From the NCBI RefSeq assembly GCF_900110995.1, contig NZ_FOJF01000001.1, positions 1,753,199 to 1,817,198 on the forward strand: a stretch of DNA of 64,000 bases, given 5' to 3'. The notes below the pieces were generated by a model that was not told the DNA's origin, ran no database searches, and was given only the letters and a program-made list of their open reading frames with translations. The DNA comes from Chitinophaga sp. YR573 (GTDB lineage: Bacteria; Bacteroidota; Bacteroidia; Chitinophagales; Chitinophagaceae). This document shows, in pieces, positions 28,707-36,737 of this stretch (the stretch's first letter is position 1; each line of letters starts with the position of its first letter). The position numbers and the translations under genes were made by a program.

Positions 28707-30368
28707 TTATTTATCTGGGGTTGTTGCTTCGGTTGATGAGGCTTTCTCTTCATGATATTCCTGTTCCGTGTTAATGGCCCAGATATTCTCTTTCCCTTCT
28801 TCGCCTGCAATAATATTATCTACTGCTACCATCGCAGTGAGCATAGAATGATCTGCATTATTGTATTTATGCATACCATTCCTGCCTACGAGGAACAGGT
28901 TGCTGAATTTGTTGATATATTCTTTTACTTCATCGAAATGTTCGTACGCCCCGAAATACGCAGGATAGGTTTTCTCTACCCGGAGTACGGTGGAGTCCAG
29001 TACATCACTTTCTGAGGCTAGTCCGATTTTTGCCAGTTCACGGATAGCCAGGGCTGCAATCTCTGTATCAGGGAGTTTCCAGAAATCGTCCGTTTCATTA
29101 CAGAAGAATTCCATGCCTACCCATGCGGTGCCGGGATCTTTTACCAGGAAAGGGCTCCAGTTATTGAACAACTGTAAACGCCCTACTTTTACATCTTTCT
29201 CCTGGATATAGATCCAGGTATCCTTTAATTGTAACTCTTTCCATGTGCCGTTGTTCTTATTCTGTGCGGATAAGCGACGGAGTAAGATACCCACGGTAAT
29301 GAAATCGCGATATTGTAATCCTGCCGCTATTTCCCTCACATTAGCAGGAACATCTGCTTCCAGATTGGCCACCAGTTCTTTTACGGGCATAGTACTGAAA
29401 AAGTAATCTCCTTCCAGTTCTATGGTTTCCCGGGTTGTTTTATTGAATGCTTCTATAGATATTACTTTTTCGTGTGCAGTGTTTACCTGGATTACATCAT
29501 GCTGCATCAGGATAATGCCTCCCATTTCCTGCACTTGTCTGGCCACTTCTTCCCATAATTGCCCCGGACCTAACTTAGGGTACAGGAACTGTTCTATCAG
29601 GCTGGTTTCGGTATCTTTCTGTGCAATGTCGCCGGTTTTCTTTTTCTTCCTCATGGCAGATTGTACTGCATGCTGGATAGCTTTACGGATGCTGACTCCT
29701 TTGATACGTTGGGCACCCCATTCTGCCGGGATTTCATGACAGGGTACTCCCCATACTTTTTCTGTATAATCTTTAAAGAAGAGGTGATAAAGTGTGAGCC
29801 CAAAGCGGTTGATCATAAAATCTTCCAGACTTTTCTCCGGTTTCCTGGGAGAAATTTGTGCCCTCAGATAGGAGAACAGGATAGAAAAGGTAGTACCTAC
29901 ACCCAATTTTTGCAGAGTATCGATAGAAAGCTGAATAGGATAAGTAAAGAACTTCCGAAGGAAATAAATACGGGACAAGCGCTGCCTTACCAGCATCACC
30001 TTATCGGTATTGCCGTCAGCAACGCTTTGGCCCGGGATAACGTCCCTGCTTTTGTTCTGATAGGTGATACTAAAATTTGAATTACCTGTGTCCTGTACCG
30101 GTAATATGTTTAACCACCAGTTCATCACACGGTCCGACTTGGAGAAAAAACGATGTCCTCCAATATCCATGCGGTTACCTTTGTAATTGATTGTTTTGGA
30201 AATACCTCCAATATCTCCTGACTTCTCCAGGATAATAGGAATTATATCGGAACGCTTCAGCAACTCATAAGCAGCTGTTAAACCTGCCGGGCCGGCTCCT
30301 ATAATAATGGCTTTACGTTGTAATGAGGCAATGGTGTCTTTTCCGGTAGATAATACGGGTTGATCCAT
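28707..30368 (-). CDS. FAD-dependent oxidoreductase (protoporphyrinogen-oxidase/UGM-like), stand-alone copy
   Basis: The 553-residue soluble protein matches the N-terminal half of the fusion at 9965-13036 almost throughout. It has the dinucleotide-binding motif [38 protein letters not shown], the [13 protein letters not shown] segment, [20 protein letters not shown] and the C-terminal FAD motif [19 protein letters not shown]. Relatives use FAD to oxidise or rearrange sugar- or isoprenoid-linked substrates, but the exact reaction here is unknown. The membrane partner fused to its paralogue is encoded separately at 22480-23922. The gene follows the AraC-like regulator at 30458 by 89 nt and shares its promoter element with the fusion gene. 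Confidence 0.88.
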   Translation of the reverse strand: MDQPVLSTGKDTIASLQRKAIIIGAGPAGLTAAYELLKRSDIIPIILEKSGDIGGISKTINYKGNRMDIGGHRFFSKSDRVMNWWLNILPVQDTGNSNFSITYQNKSRDVIPGQSVADGNTDKVMLVRQRLSRIYFLRKFFTYPIQLSIDTLQKLGVGTTFSILFSYLRAQISPRKPEKSLEDFMINRFGLTLYHLFFKDYTEKVWGVPCHEIPAEWGAQRIKGVSIRKAIQHAVQSAMRKKKKTGDIAQKDTETSLIEQFLYPKLGPGQLWEEVARQVQEMGGIILMQHDVIQVNTAHEKVISIEAFNKTTRETIELEGDYFFSTMPVKELVANLEADVPANVREIAAGLQYRDFITVGILLRRLSAQNKNNGTWKELQLKDTWIYIQEKDVKVGRLQLFNNWSPFLVKDPGTAWVGMEFFCNETDDFWKLPDTEIAALAIRELAKIGLASESDVLDSTVLRVEKTYPAYFGAYEHFDEVKEYINKFSNLFLVGRNGMHKYNNADHSMLTAMVAVDNIIAGEEGKENIWAINTEQEYHEEKASSTEATTPDK

Positions 30369-30392
30369 GGGGCTAACAATTTAATGATATCC

Positions 30393-30455
30393 CAAAGTTA
30401 GGGGGACGGGGTAGATACAGAATTAGGAGATAGAGAATAAAAATTTGGAAATTAG
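30393..30455 (-). promoter_or_regulatory. Predicted AraC-type operator and promoter of the stand-alone FAD oxidoreductase
   Basis: On the minus strand CTATCTCCTAA (30433-30423) is preceded 22 bp upstream by the related CTAATTTCCAAATT (30455-30442) and followed by TAACTTTG (30400-30393), a perfect match to the TAnnTTTG -7 box. The same word and nearly the same spacing occur upstream of the fusion gene (9848-9908). Confidence 0.55.
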
Positions 30456-30457
30456 CA

Positions 30458-31435
30458 CTACTGCCCGTAAAACGTTTCTACATCACTTACCATAACGGAA
30501 ACATCATTATATCCAACCGTTTCTGCCAGCAGCGGCAGCGGAAATATTTTTGATGCCATCCGGTCATATACGAAAATCATCTTCGCCATATGAGTAAAAT
30601 CGTCTATACTGATGGCAAACAACTGCCGGAAACCATGTGCCAGTTCTGCAGCAGGTATTTCAAACATATATGCCAGTTCTCCGGCCAGATGATATTTATA
30701 GGGATGGGTTTCCAGGTATTTGAACAGATCGTGATAAGCCCCTCCGTTTATGACGGTTGAGAACAGGAGCAACTGACTTGCCATAGCCTGTTGTTCTGCG
30801 ATATTGAGTAAAAGATCTACACAGCATCGATACAGAAAGCGTTGCGCATCAGCACCGGTATAATGGCAGGTAAGGATCTGCCGGATCAGGAAGTCACAGG
30901 TAGGATTAATGTGATATGAGTGTTGATTTACCGGTCCATTGATGCTTCCTGGCTCTGACATCTCCAGGGATTGCAATACCGGATATTGTTGTATCAGGGC
31001 CGGGACAGCCGCCGGATCAATATTAATATGCAATGACAAAATCTTTTTACTCTTTGCCATAGGGATTTTGTGTAACCCGGGCTTGAGACTAAACAGATTA
31101 CATTCTCTTTCCTCCAGTAAATATTCCTGATTCTGCCGGGATTGTGTCCACAAACTATCCTCAAACATGAAATGGAGCGTATAGGTGGGAACAGGCGTAA
31201 AGGGCCTCAATACAATATCTTTTTTGGGGAAGATGTCGTTTATCCAAAGTGAAAAAAGAGGAAGCTGGACATGTTGGGAAAGGATATCACATTCTGCATC
31301 CTGCCGGAAATAAATTCCTGCTTCGGGAATCAGGAGACTATGTAATTCCGTCTGGAGGTTACCAGGATCCATGTATGCATGGCGGATCCTTTCGAGGAAT
31401 AACAGTTTATTCACTTTATATATTGAGGGGCACAT
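30458..31435 (-). CDS. AraC-like transcriptional regulator, paralogue 4 (short C-terminus)
   Basis: The 325-residue protein shares the full architecture of the other three paralogues, including AGIYFRQDAECDILSQHVQL, AQRFLYRCCVDLLLNIAEQ and a C-terminal AraC-type region (AGELAYMFEIPAAELAHGFRQLFA and LPLLAETVGYNDVSVMVSDVETFYGQ). It ends where the others continue with about nine more residues (CDxxxLRRxM), so its tail is trimmed. The following gene on the same strand is the FAD oxidoreductase at 28707, the same order as at 8837-13036. Confidence 0.78.
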   Translation of the reverse strand: MCPSIYKVNKLLFLERIRHAYMDPGNLQTELHSLLIPEAGIYFRQDAECDILSQHVQLPLFSLWINDIFPKKDIVLRPFTPVPTYTLHFMFEDSLWTQSRQNQEYLLEERECNLFSLKPGLHKIPMAKSKKILSLHINIDPAAVPALIQQYPVLQSLEMSEPGSINGPVNQHSYHINPTCDFLIRQILTCHYTGADAQRFLYRCCVDLLLNIAEQQAMASQLLLFSTVINGGAYHDLFKYLETHPYKYHLAGELAYMFEIPAAELAHGFRQLFAISIDDFTHMAKMIFVYDRMASKIFPLPLLAETVGYNDVSVMVSDVETFYGQ

Positions 31436-31578
31436 CTTTATTCTGGTTTTCTATCAATACATTTTCCCGTTCTTACTGCTCTTTAATGGGTTGGGTTCTA
31501 TTTTCGGAAAAGAACGAAGCTAAGAAATCTGTTCTCCTTATTAGTTAATAATCAGTTAATGAAAAAAGACTTTGGAAA

Positions 31579-31615
31579 CCAGACAATCCGGCTCCGCAGA
31601 AGCTGGATTGTCTGG
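31579..31615 (-). terminator. Hairpin after the small lipoprotein gene
   Basis: CCAGACAATCCGGC (31579-31592) pairs with GCTGGATTGTCTGG (31602-31615) with one mismatch. It lies 20 bp beyond the stop at 31635 on the minus strand, with a T-rich run on that strand a further 12 bp away. Confidence 0.6.
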
Positions 31616-31634
31616 TGCGTTTAACCGGATGTTA

Positions 31635-32060
31635 TTACTGAATCATTATCATATTACAACTATTCTCCCCTACAGTGATAGATCCCCCCTTACCTATACA
31701 AGAGCCATTACTAAATGCAACGGTGTAGGTATAATTACCCTTATCCAGGCTAAAAGTACCTCCATAAGCATTGTCACAATTGGTTGGAATGGAAGAATAG
31801 GAATTTGTAATGTTAGACACCATTCCATTACTAAGTGTAATAGTAATAACCCCACAGTAATTGATCATACTCGCATCTTTTGTAAAAAACAGCACTGTTC
31901 CTTTGGGGGGATACTTACAACATCCTACACATTTATCATCTGCCGCTTCATCATAGTTCAGGGCAAGGGTGTCTTTACATCCCAGTTTTGTGTCTTTAAC
32001 ACAAGATGGTGACACCAGCATCATCATGAATGCCAGCATCAGAATACAGTATTTTCCCAT
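31635..32060 (-). CDS. Small secreted lipoprotein
   Basis: The 141-residue product starts with a lipoprotein signal (MGKYCILMLAFMMMLVSPSC), the Cys at residue 20 being the likely lipidation site. The mature part begins with a Cys-rich GCKDTLALNYDEAADDKC motif that resembles the 'GCTDPTALNYNPNATVDDGSC' calcium-binding-like repeats common in Bacteroidota surface proteins. The rest looks like a small beta-sandwich with four further cysteines. Function unknown. It is an isolated gene with its own hairpin. Confidence 0.75.
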   Translation of the reverse strand: MGKYCILMLAFMMMLVSPSCVKDTKLGCKDTLALNYDEAADDKCVGCCKYPPKGTVLFFTKDASMINYCGVITITLSNGMVSNITNSYSSIPTNCDNAYGGTFSLDKGNYTYTVAFSNGSCIGKGGSITVGENSCNMIMIQ

Positions 32061-32234
32061 TTTTGAAATTTAATGCCTACTCTTTCAAAACGCAGTTTTC
32101 GGCATACCTGGTTGGGTAACAATGAGATTTCTGGCTAATCAATCATAGGGGTCAAGTCGGGGCTGAGTCTAGGGTTATCTCAATTGATGGGCAACACATA
32201 AATTTAAATAATCTATAAATATTTTCCAATATTT

Positions 32235-32996
32235 CTACCATATTTCATTCATCTCCGTCAGGATAACCGGCGCTCCATCTGTAACAATAATTGTATGCTC
32301 ATGTTGTGCAGCATAACCGCCTTTGTTACCTATCAGCGTCCAGCCATCCGGTTGTGTATTTGCAATGGTAGATAGCGTAGAAATGAACGTCTCTATGGCC
32401 ACCACTCCATTCTTACGGAATTTAGCCCGGTTAAAACGATCACAGTAGTTCGCGATTTCATGAGGGTCCTCGTGTAAACTACGTCCTACTCCATGCCCTG
32501 TAAGATTACGGATCACTTTATAACCGGCTTTTTTTGCCTCTGTTTCAATGAGTTTACCGATATCAGAAATACGTACATCTCCTTTGATATGATGTATCGC
32601 TTTCTGCAAAATACGTTTGGAAGTATCGACCAGTTTCTGGTGATGATGCAAATCTTCTCCCAGCACAAAAGAGCCTCCGTTATCAGACCAGAACCCACCA
32701 AGTTCCGCTGATACATCGATATTCAACAGATTCCCTTCCTGCAATATTTTCTTCTCAGAAGGAATACCATGCGCGATTTCATTATTAATGCTGATGCAGG
32801 TCCAGCCCGGGAAATTATATGTGAGTTTTGGGGCGGATTTAGCTCCTAGTTGTTGCAGCACTTCTCCCCCGAAGTCATCCAGCTGTTTGGCTGTCATACC
32901 GGGTTTTGCGTAGTTACGCATTTCTTTCAGTGTAAGCGCAACCGCTTCACTGATCTTCTTCATCCCGTTCAGTTCCTCTTCATTCGTAATTAACAT
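32235..32996 (-). CDS. map: Type I methionyl aminopeptidase
   Basis: The enzyme removes the initiator methionine from nascent proteins in the cytoplasm. From the ATG at 32996 it has 253 residues (MLITNEEELNGMKKISEAV); the longer frame to 33053 only adds a lysine/arginine-rich stretch that overlaps the upstream helicase's poly-Lys tail. Metal-binding residues of the pita-bread fold are present: the Asp in NIDVSAELGGFWSDN and its partner Asp, the His in GHGVGRSLHEDP, the Glu in AIETFIS and the Glu in QHEHTIIV. HGIPS is the conserved substrate-side His. It starts one base after the helicase stop codon, so the two form an operon. Confidence 0.93.
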   Translation of the reverse strand: MLITNEEELNGMKKISEAVALTLKEMRNYAKPGMTAKQLDDFGGEVLQQLGAKSAPKLTYNFPGWTCISINNEIAHGIPSEKKILQEGNLLNIDVSAELGGFWSDNGGSFVLGEDLHHHQKLVDTSKRILQKAIHHIKGDVRISDIGKLIETEAKKAGYKVIRNLTGHGVGRSLHEDPHEIANYCDRFNRAKFRKNGVVAIETFISTLSTIANTQPDGWTLIGNKGGYAAQHEHTIIVTDGAPVILTEMNEIW

Positions 32997-32997
32997 C

Positions 32998-34242
32998 CTA
33001 TTTCTTCTTTTTCTTCTTCTTAGCAAACTGCGCTTCCGCTTTATTATGTTCATCTAACAACAGCTGCCAGTTATCATTTGGAATATCTTCGGAGAAACTA
33101 ATCGTTTCCCTGTAATCGTTTTTATCAATCTTCATCACTGTAATCTCTTTCCCTAAATAGGTCTGGATAGCATCCAGTACCGGCTTTTCTTCATCACTGC
33201 AAAAAGATACTGCCTGTCCTTTTTTCACACCACGCCCCGTACGTCCTACTCTGTGTACGTAGTTCTCAGGAACATCTGGTAAGTCATAGTTCACAACATA
33301 ATCTACATCCGGAATATCGATACCCCGTGCATTCACATCAGTGGTCACCAACACTTTCACTTCCCCTTTTTTAAACTCGTCCATCACCTGTAAACGGTTA
33401 TCCTGCTCCTTTCCGCCATGCATGGTCAGTGTTTTGATCCCTACACGTTCCATCGCTGCAAACACTCTTTCTGCCCGTACTTTCGTACGTACGAATACGA
33501 GGATCTTATTCTCCGGGAATTCTTTTACCAGCCGTTCCAGGAAGAAACGTTTATCATCCATCCCCACATAGGCTACCGCATGCTGTACGTTTTTGGATAC
33601 AGGGTCCTGTGGGGAGATCTGGATACGGATAGGGTTATATACTACGGAATAAGCAAGGTCTTTAATATCCTTGTCGATAGTAGCAGAGAAGAACAATGTC
33701 TGATGTTTACGGGGCAAATGTTTCATCACATCACGGATATCACGGATAAACCCGAGATCCAGCATATGGTCCGCCTCATCGAGAATCAGCGTCGTTACCT
33801 GACTAAGATCTATAAACCCCTGACTGATAAGGTCAAACATACGACCAGGTGTAGCAATCAGCACATCTACCCCCTGTGCCAGCTTTTTCAGCTGAGGGGC
33901 CTGATCTACCCCACCATGTAAGCCCAGGATGTTAAGCCTGGTGTATTTACCTATTTTCTCAAATACTTCAGCAATCTGTATCGCCAGTTCCCTGGTAGGT
34001 ACCATTACCACACAACGAACTTCTCCTTTTGTTTTCTTCGGATGCCGTTTCTGCAGCATATCCAGGATGGGAATAGCAAAAGCTGCCGTCTTACCGGTGC
34101 CTGTCTGGGCAATAGCCAGCACATCGTCCCCCTTCATGATACTGGGGATCGCCTTGAACTGGATATCAGTAGGACGCTTAAAACCCAGCTCTTCCAAACT
34201 TCTTTTAATCTCCTCGGATATGTGATACTGCTCGAACTTCAT
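32998..34242 (-). CDS. DEAD-box ATP-dependent RNA helicase (RhlE-like)
   Basis: The 414-residue protein carries the Q motif (LGFKRPTDIQFKAIP), Walker A AQTGTGKTAAF, Ia PTRELAIQ, DEAD box LILDEADHML, SAT motif FFSATID, VTTDVNARGIDIPDVD and the HRVGRTGR arginine-finger motif. DEAD-box proteins of this size remodel structured RNA, for example in ribosome assembly and cold growth. The C-terminus is a run of lysines (FAKKKKKKK), a common RNA-binding tail in Bacteroidota members. Methionine aminopeptidase follows with a one-base gap. A divergent DUF1345 gene starts 54 bp upstream. Confidence 0.95.
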   Translation of the reverse strand: MKFEQYHISEEIKRSLEELGFKRPTDIQFKAIPSIMKGDDVLAIAQTGTGKTAAFAIPILDMLQKRHPKKTKGEVRCVVMVPTRELAIQIAEVFEKIGKYTRLNILGLHGGVDQAPQLKKLAQGVDVLIATPGRMFDLISQGFIDLSQVTTLILDEADHMLDLGFIRDIRDVMKHLPRKHQTLFFSATIDKDIKDLAYSVVYNPIRIQISPQDPVSKNVQHAVAYVGMDDKRFFLERLVKEFPENKILVFVRTKVRAERVFAAMERVGIKTLTMHGGKEQDNRLQVMDEFKKGEVKVLVTTDVNARGIDIPDVDYVVNYDLPDVPENYVHRVGRTGRGVKKGQAVSFCSDEEKPVLDAIQTYLGKEITVMKIDKNDYRETISFSEDIPNDNWQLLLDEHNKAEAQFAKKKKKKK

Positions 34243-34296
34243 GGGGCAAAGGTAGAATTTTAGTATGAATGCAGTAATTTAACGGAAAATCTGTCC

Positions 34297-34965
34297 ATGT
34301 TCGGGAATAAACTCATGTTGCTTCGCCCCATCAATCGTAGCCTGATCAGCCTTGGCTTAACCGCCCTGGTATTTGTATTAATCAGGAATCTACCCATCAC
34401 CCCATTGATTCGCATCATGCTTTTATGGGATGTGTTCGCACTCACTTTTATTACTACCTGCTGGATCGTCTTTGTAACCCGCAGCGTAACGGATATCAGA
34501 CAGTATGCGAGGCAAGATGATGGCAGTCGTCTTTTTGTATTCATATTTATCCTGCTGGCATGTTTCTTCAGTATGCTCCTCGTATTACTGCTGATGTTAT
34601 CTGAAGAATCCAGCAAAGCCAGTATGTTCCTGTATATTCCGGTAGCGGTAGCGGGGATCTTATTTTCATGGGGTATGGTGCATACGATGTACACCATGCA
34701 TTATGCGCATATGTATTATGACGATGATGAAAATGATGGAAACAAACATGCAGGAGGATTGGAATTCCCAAAAGAGAATTGCCCGGATTATATCGACTTC
34801 GCCTACTTTGCCTTTGTGATAGGCATGACTTTCCAGGTGTCTGATGTGGAAATCAGCTCACGTAAAATACGCAGGGCGGTATTATTTCATGGTTTACTGG
34901 CTTTCGGACTCAATACTTTTGTAGTGGCGTTAGCTATTAACCTGATAGCGGGACTCCGACACTAA
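34297..34965 (+). CDS. DUF1345 integral membrane protein
   Basis: The 222-residue protein has about five hydrophobic helices (LISLGLTALVFVLIRNL, IRIMLLWDVFALTFITTCWIVF, LFVFIFILLACFFSMLLVLLLML, MFLYIPVAVAGILFSW, and the C-terminal GLNTFVVALAINLIAGL) and the family's conserved DFAYFAFVIGMTFQVSDV segment near residue 165. This matches DUF1345. Function is not established. A hydrophilic Asp-rich loop (YYDDDENDGNKHAGG) precedes the conserved motif. The stop is 1 nt from the end of the convergent HTTM gene. Confidence 0.85.
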   Translation: MFGNKLMLLRPINRSLISLGLTALVFVLIRNLPITPLIRIMLLWDVFALTFITTCWIVFVTRSVTDIRQYARQDDGSRLFVFIFILLACFFSMLLVLLLMLSEESSKASMFLYIPVAVAGILFSWGMVHTMYTMHYAHMYYDDDENDGNKHAGGLEFPKENCPDYIDFAYFAFVIGMTFQVSDVEISSRKIRRAVLFHGLLAFGLNTFVVALAINLIAGLRH

Positions 34966-34966
34966 G

Positions 34967-35854
34967 TTATTCCATATTCCAGAATGCCTGCGTAGCGATG
35001 GCTCCTGCCCTGCGCAGTCTTCTTTTTTCCCTTAAAGGAATATATGCCTGGCGTACATATGGCCAGCCAAAAGCAGCTGTATTGAAGATGATCATGATGG
35101 CAGCGAATAATTGCAGTCCCATGAAAACAGCAATGCTTACATGCAGTAATACGACCGCCAGGTAACCATACGGACGGGAACGTGGCCACCAGATATATAA
35201 GGGATATCCCATTTCAATGATTAGTGTACTCCAGCCAATACATTTGGCTAACAGCGGATATTGCGCCATCCAGTGCATATCAAACCGGGCAAACTGTCCC
35301 TGCATCAGGGTTTGCCAGATAGCTTCCCCATTCCACCATTGTGCTCCCATCGCCTTCTCTATCCCTGAAGAAACATACACCAGGCAAAGATGGATCTGTA
35401 ACACACGGATAGCCAGCGTATTCCATTCATTGGTTTTAATCCCCGTAACCGGCATGATGATACAGTAAAAGAGCGCTATATGCATAAAGGTCTCTACCCC
35501 ATACGCGGCCATAAAGCCTGTATTGATAAACATGAACTGTAACGCCCAGGCGATAATAGCAGATAACCGGGTGAATTTCCCAAACAATAGTCCCAATAAC
35601 CCGAGCATATATACTCCCATGAGCATATACACCCAGGTATCAGGACCAGTACCCGTGGCAGTTGCCAAAGGCTGTAACCAGGACAGTTGTGGCATATAAG
35701 GCGATACAATCTCTTTACTAAGCGACCAGGGAACCAGTCCGTCTGCACCGTACAGTAAAGAGATATTACCAGCCAGCCACGCTCCCTGTATAAGTCCGAG
35801 GGAAGCAACTGCTATTCTGAAAAACACCAGTGGTTCTGAAGAAGTAGGTTTCAT
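34967..35854 (-). CDS. HTTM-domain (vitamin-K-dependent gamma-carboxylase-like) membrane protein
   Basis: The 295-residue protein has several membrane helices and the HTTM-type features: an N-terminal FFRIAVASLGLIQGAWLAGN, the helix pair GVYMLGLLGLLFGKFTRLSAIIAWALQFMF, the loop TGFMAAYGVETFMHIALFYCIIMP, and HLCLVYVSSGIEKAMGAQWWNGEAIW, where the LVY..SG..K...WW-G pattern is typical. HTTM relatives of gamma-carboxylase occur widely in bacteria with unknown substrates. The gene overlaps the end of its upstream neighbour by the ATGA tetranucleotide, so both proteins are probably made together. Confidence 0.82.
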   Translation of the reverse strand: MKPTSSEPLVFFRIAVASLGLIQGAWLAGNISLLYGADGLVPWSLSKEIVSPYMPQLSWLQPLATATGTGPDTWVYMLMGVYMLGLLGLLFGKFTRLSAIIAWALQFMFINTGFMAAYGVETFMHIALFYCIIMPVTGIKTNEWNTLAIRVLQIHLCLVYVSSGIEKAMGAQWWNGEAIWQTLMQGQFARFDMHWMAQYPLLAKCIGWSTLIIEMGYPLYIWWPRSRPYGYLAVVLLHVSIAVFMGLQLFAAIMIIFNTAAFGWPYVRQAYIPLREKRRLRRAGAIATQAFWNME

Positions 35855-36318
35855 AACTTTTTATAATTCTTGACTAAAAAAGGTTCCCATTTAGGGATGG
35901 CTCCCTGCCGGAAGGAACGCATATCCGGGATTTGTTTACTGATGACAGTCACGCGCACCATTTCACCTTCGGGATATTGGCGCATCATATAAGAAGCACA
36001 GCTTTTCGCCAGTAACGACTGCGCTTCATCAATACTGAAAAAATTATACACCGTTTGAATACGGCGGTTACATTCGGTGTTAGCTCCTTCCAGTCGGGTT
36101 ACCTGCTGATGAGATTTACTATCTGCAATGGTGTATACAACCGCTATTTCATTCCCTATATGCGGAGCGAAAAAGCTGAAGATATTTCCGGCACCGGTAA
36201 AATCCGCATAAGCGCTTAACCAGTTTTTACTGCTATACCATTCCTTCATATGAGCAGCATGTAAGCCTGCTATCAGCAGATGAAAAGAAGCAAGACTTAT
36301 CCAACAGATACGTTTCAT
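35851..36318 (-). CDS. Small hypothetical partner of the HTTM protein
   Basis: The 155-residue product begins with a signal or anchor helix (MKRICWISLASFHLLIAGLHAA) and continues as a soluble domain (LSAYADFTGAGNIFSFFAPHIGNEIAVVYTIAD), two cysteines (TECNRR and KSCASYM) and EMVRVTVISKQIPDMRSF. It precedes and overlaps the HTTM gene by four bases. Proteins of this size (DUF5819-like) often accompany HTTM proteins in Bacteroidota; I infer a shared periplasmic or membrane function that is not known. Confidence 0.7.
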   Translation of the reverse strand: MKRICWISLASFHLLIAGLHAAHMKEWYSSKNWLSAYADFTGAGNIFSFFAPHIGNEIAVVYTIADSKSHQQVTRLEGANTECNRRIQTVYNFFSIDEAQSLLAKSCASYMMRQYPEGEMVRVTVISKQIPDMRSFRQGAIPKWEPFLVKNYKKL

Positions 36319-36363
36319 AAAAAAAGTTTGAATTGAAACCAGTTAAAAGCACTCCTCTTATTT

Positions 36364-36728
36364 AGCTCCGTATTTGCTACAAATTCATAGCTCCGTTAGC
36401 AATATGCTTGTAGCAAATTCATAGCTTTGTTAAGAGCAATATGCTTGTGCAAATTCATAGCTCCGTTAGGAGCTACGTGTTTGTAGCAATATTTATTTCC
36501 TCTTTAATTGACTCCGTAGGAGTCCCCTGATATTCGCGATTTTAGGGGACTCCTAACGGAGTCTGTGTTTTGTTGTTTAAATCGTTTGCTACAAACACGG
36601 GGCTCCTAACGGAGCCTATTATGTTTTGTTGTTCAATTTGTTATACCACAAATACATAGCTCCGGAGCCTATTATGTTTTGTTATTCAATACGTTATACC
36701 ACAAACACATAGCTCCGGAGCCTATTAT
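36364..36728. repeat. Nested inverted-repeat (REP/BIME-like) element, copy B, with tandem flanks
   Basis: The core (about 36458-36617) repeats the plan of the element at 23959-24170: GCTCCGTTAGGAGC...GTGTTTGTAGCAA pairs with the GCTACAAACACGGGGCTCC segment, and GACTCCGTAGGAGTCCCCT pairs with AGGGGACTCCTAACGGAGTC. Degenerate copies of a 'GCTACAAATTCATAGCTCCGTTAG' word lie to the left, and a tandem of about 56 bp (ACATAGCTCCGGAGCCTATTATGTTTTG) follows to the right, repeated two and a half times. No gene is present in this 418-bp gap (36319-36737). Confidence 0.78.
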
Positions 36729-36737
36729 GCTTTATAA

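Noticed and set aside
29422..30080. Plus-strand open frames over the FAD oxidoreductase gene
   Set aside because: They are shadows of the conserved minus-strand gene.
33418..33921. A 167-codon plus-strand frame over the DEAD-box helicase
   Set aside because: It lies entirely inside the helicase gene in the opposite direction and resembles no known protein.
34260..34697. A 145-codon minus-strand frame over the DUF1345 gene
   Set aside because: The plus-strand DUF1345 protein has clear membrane helices and family motifs, and the antisense frame has none.
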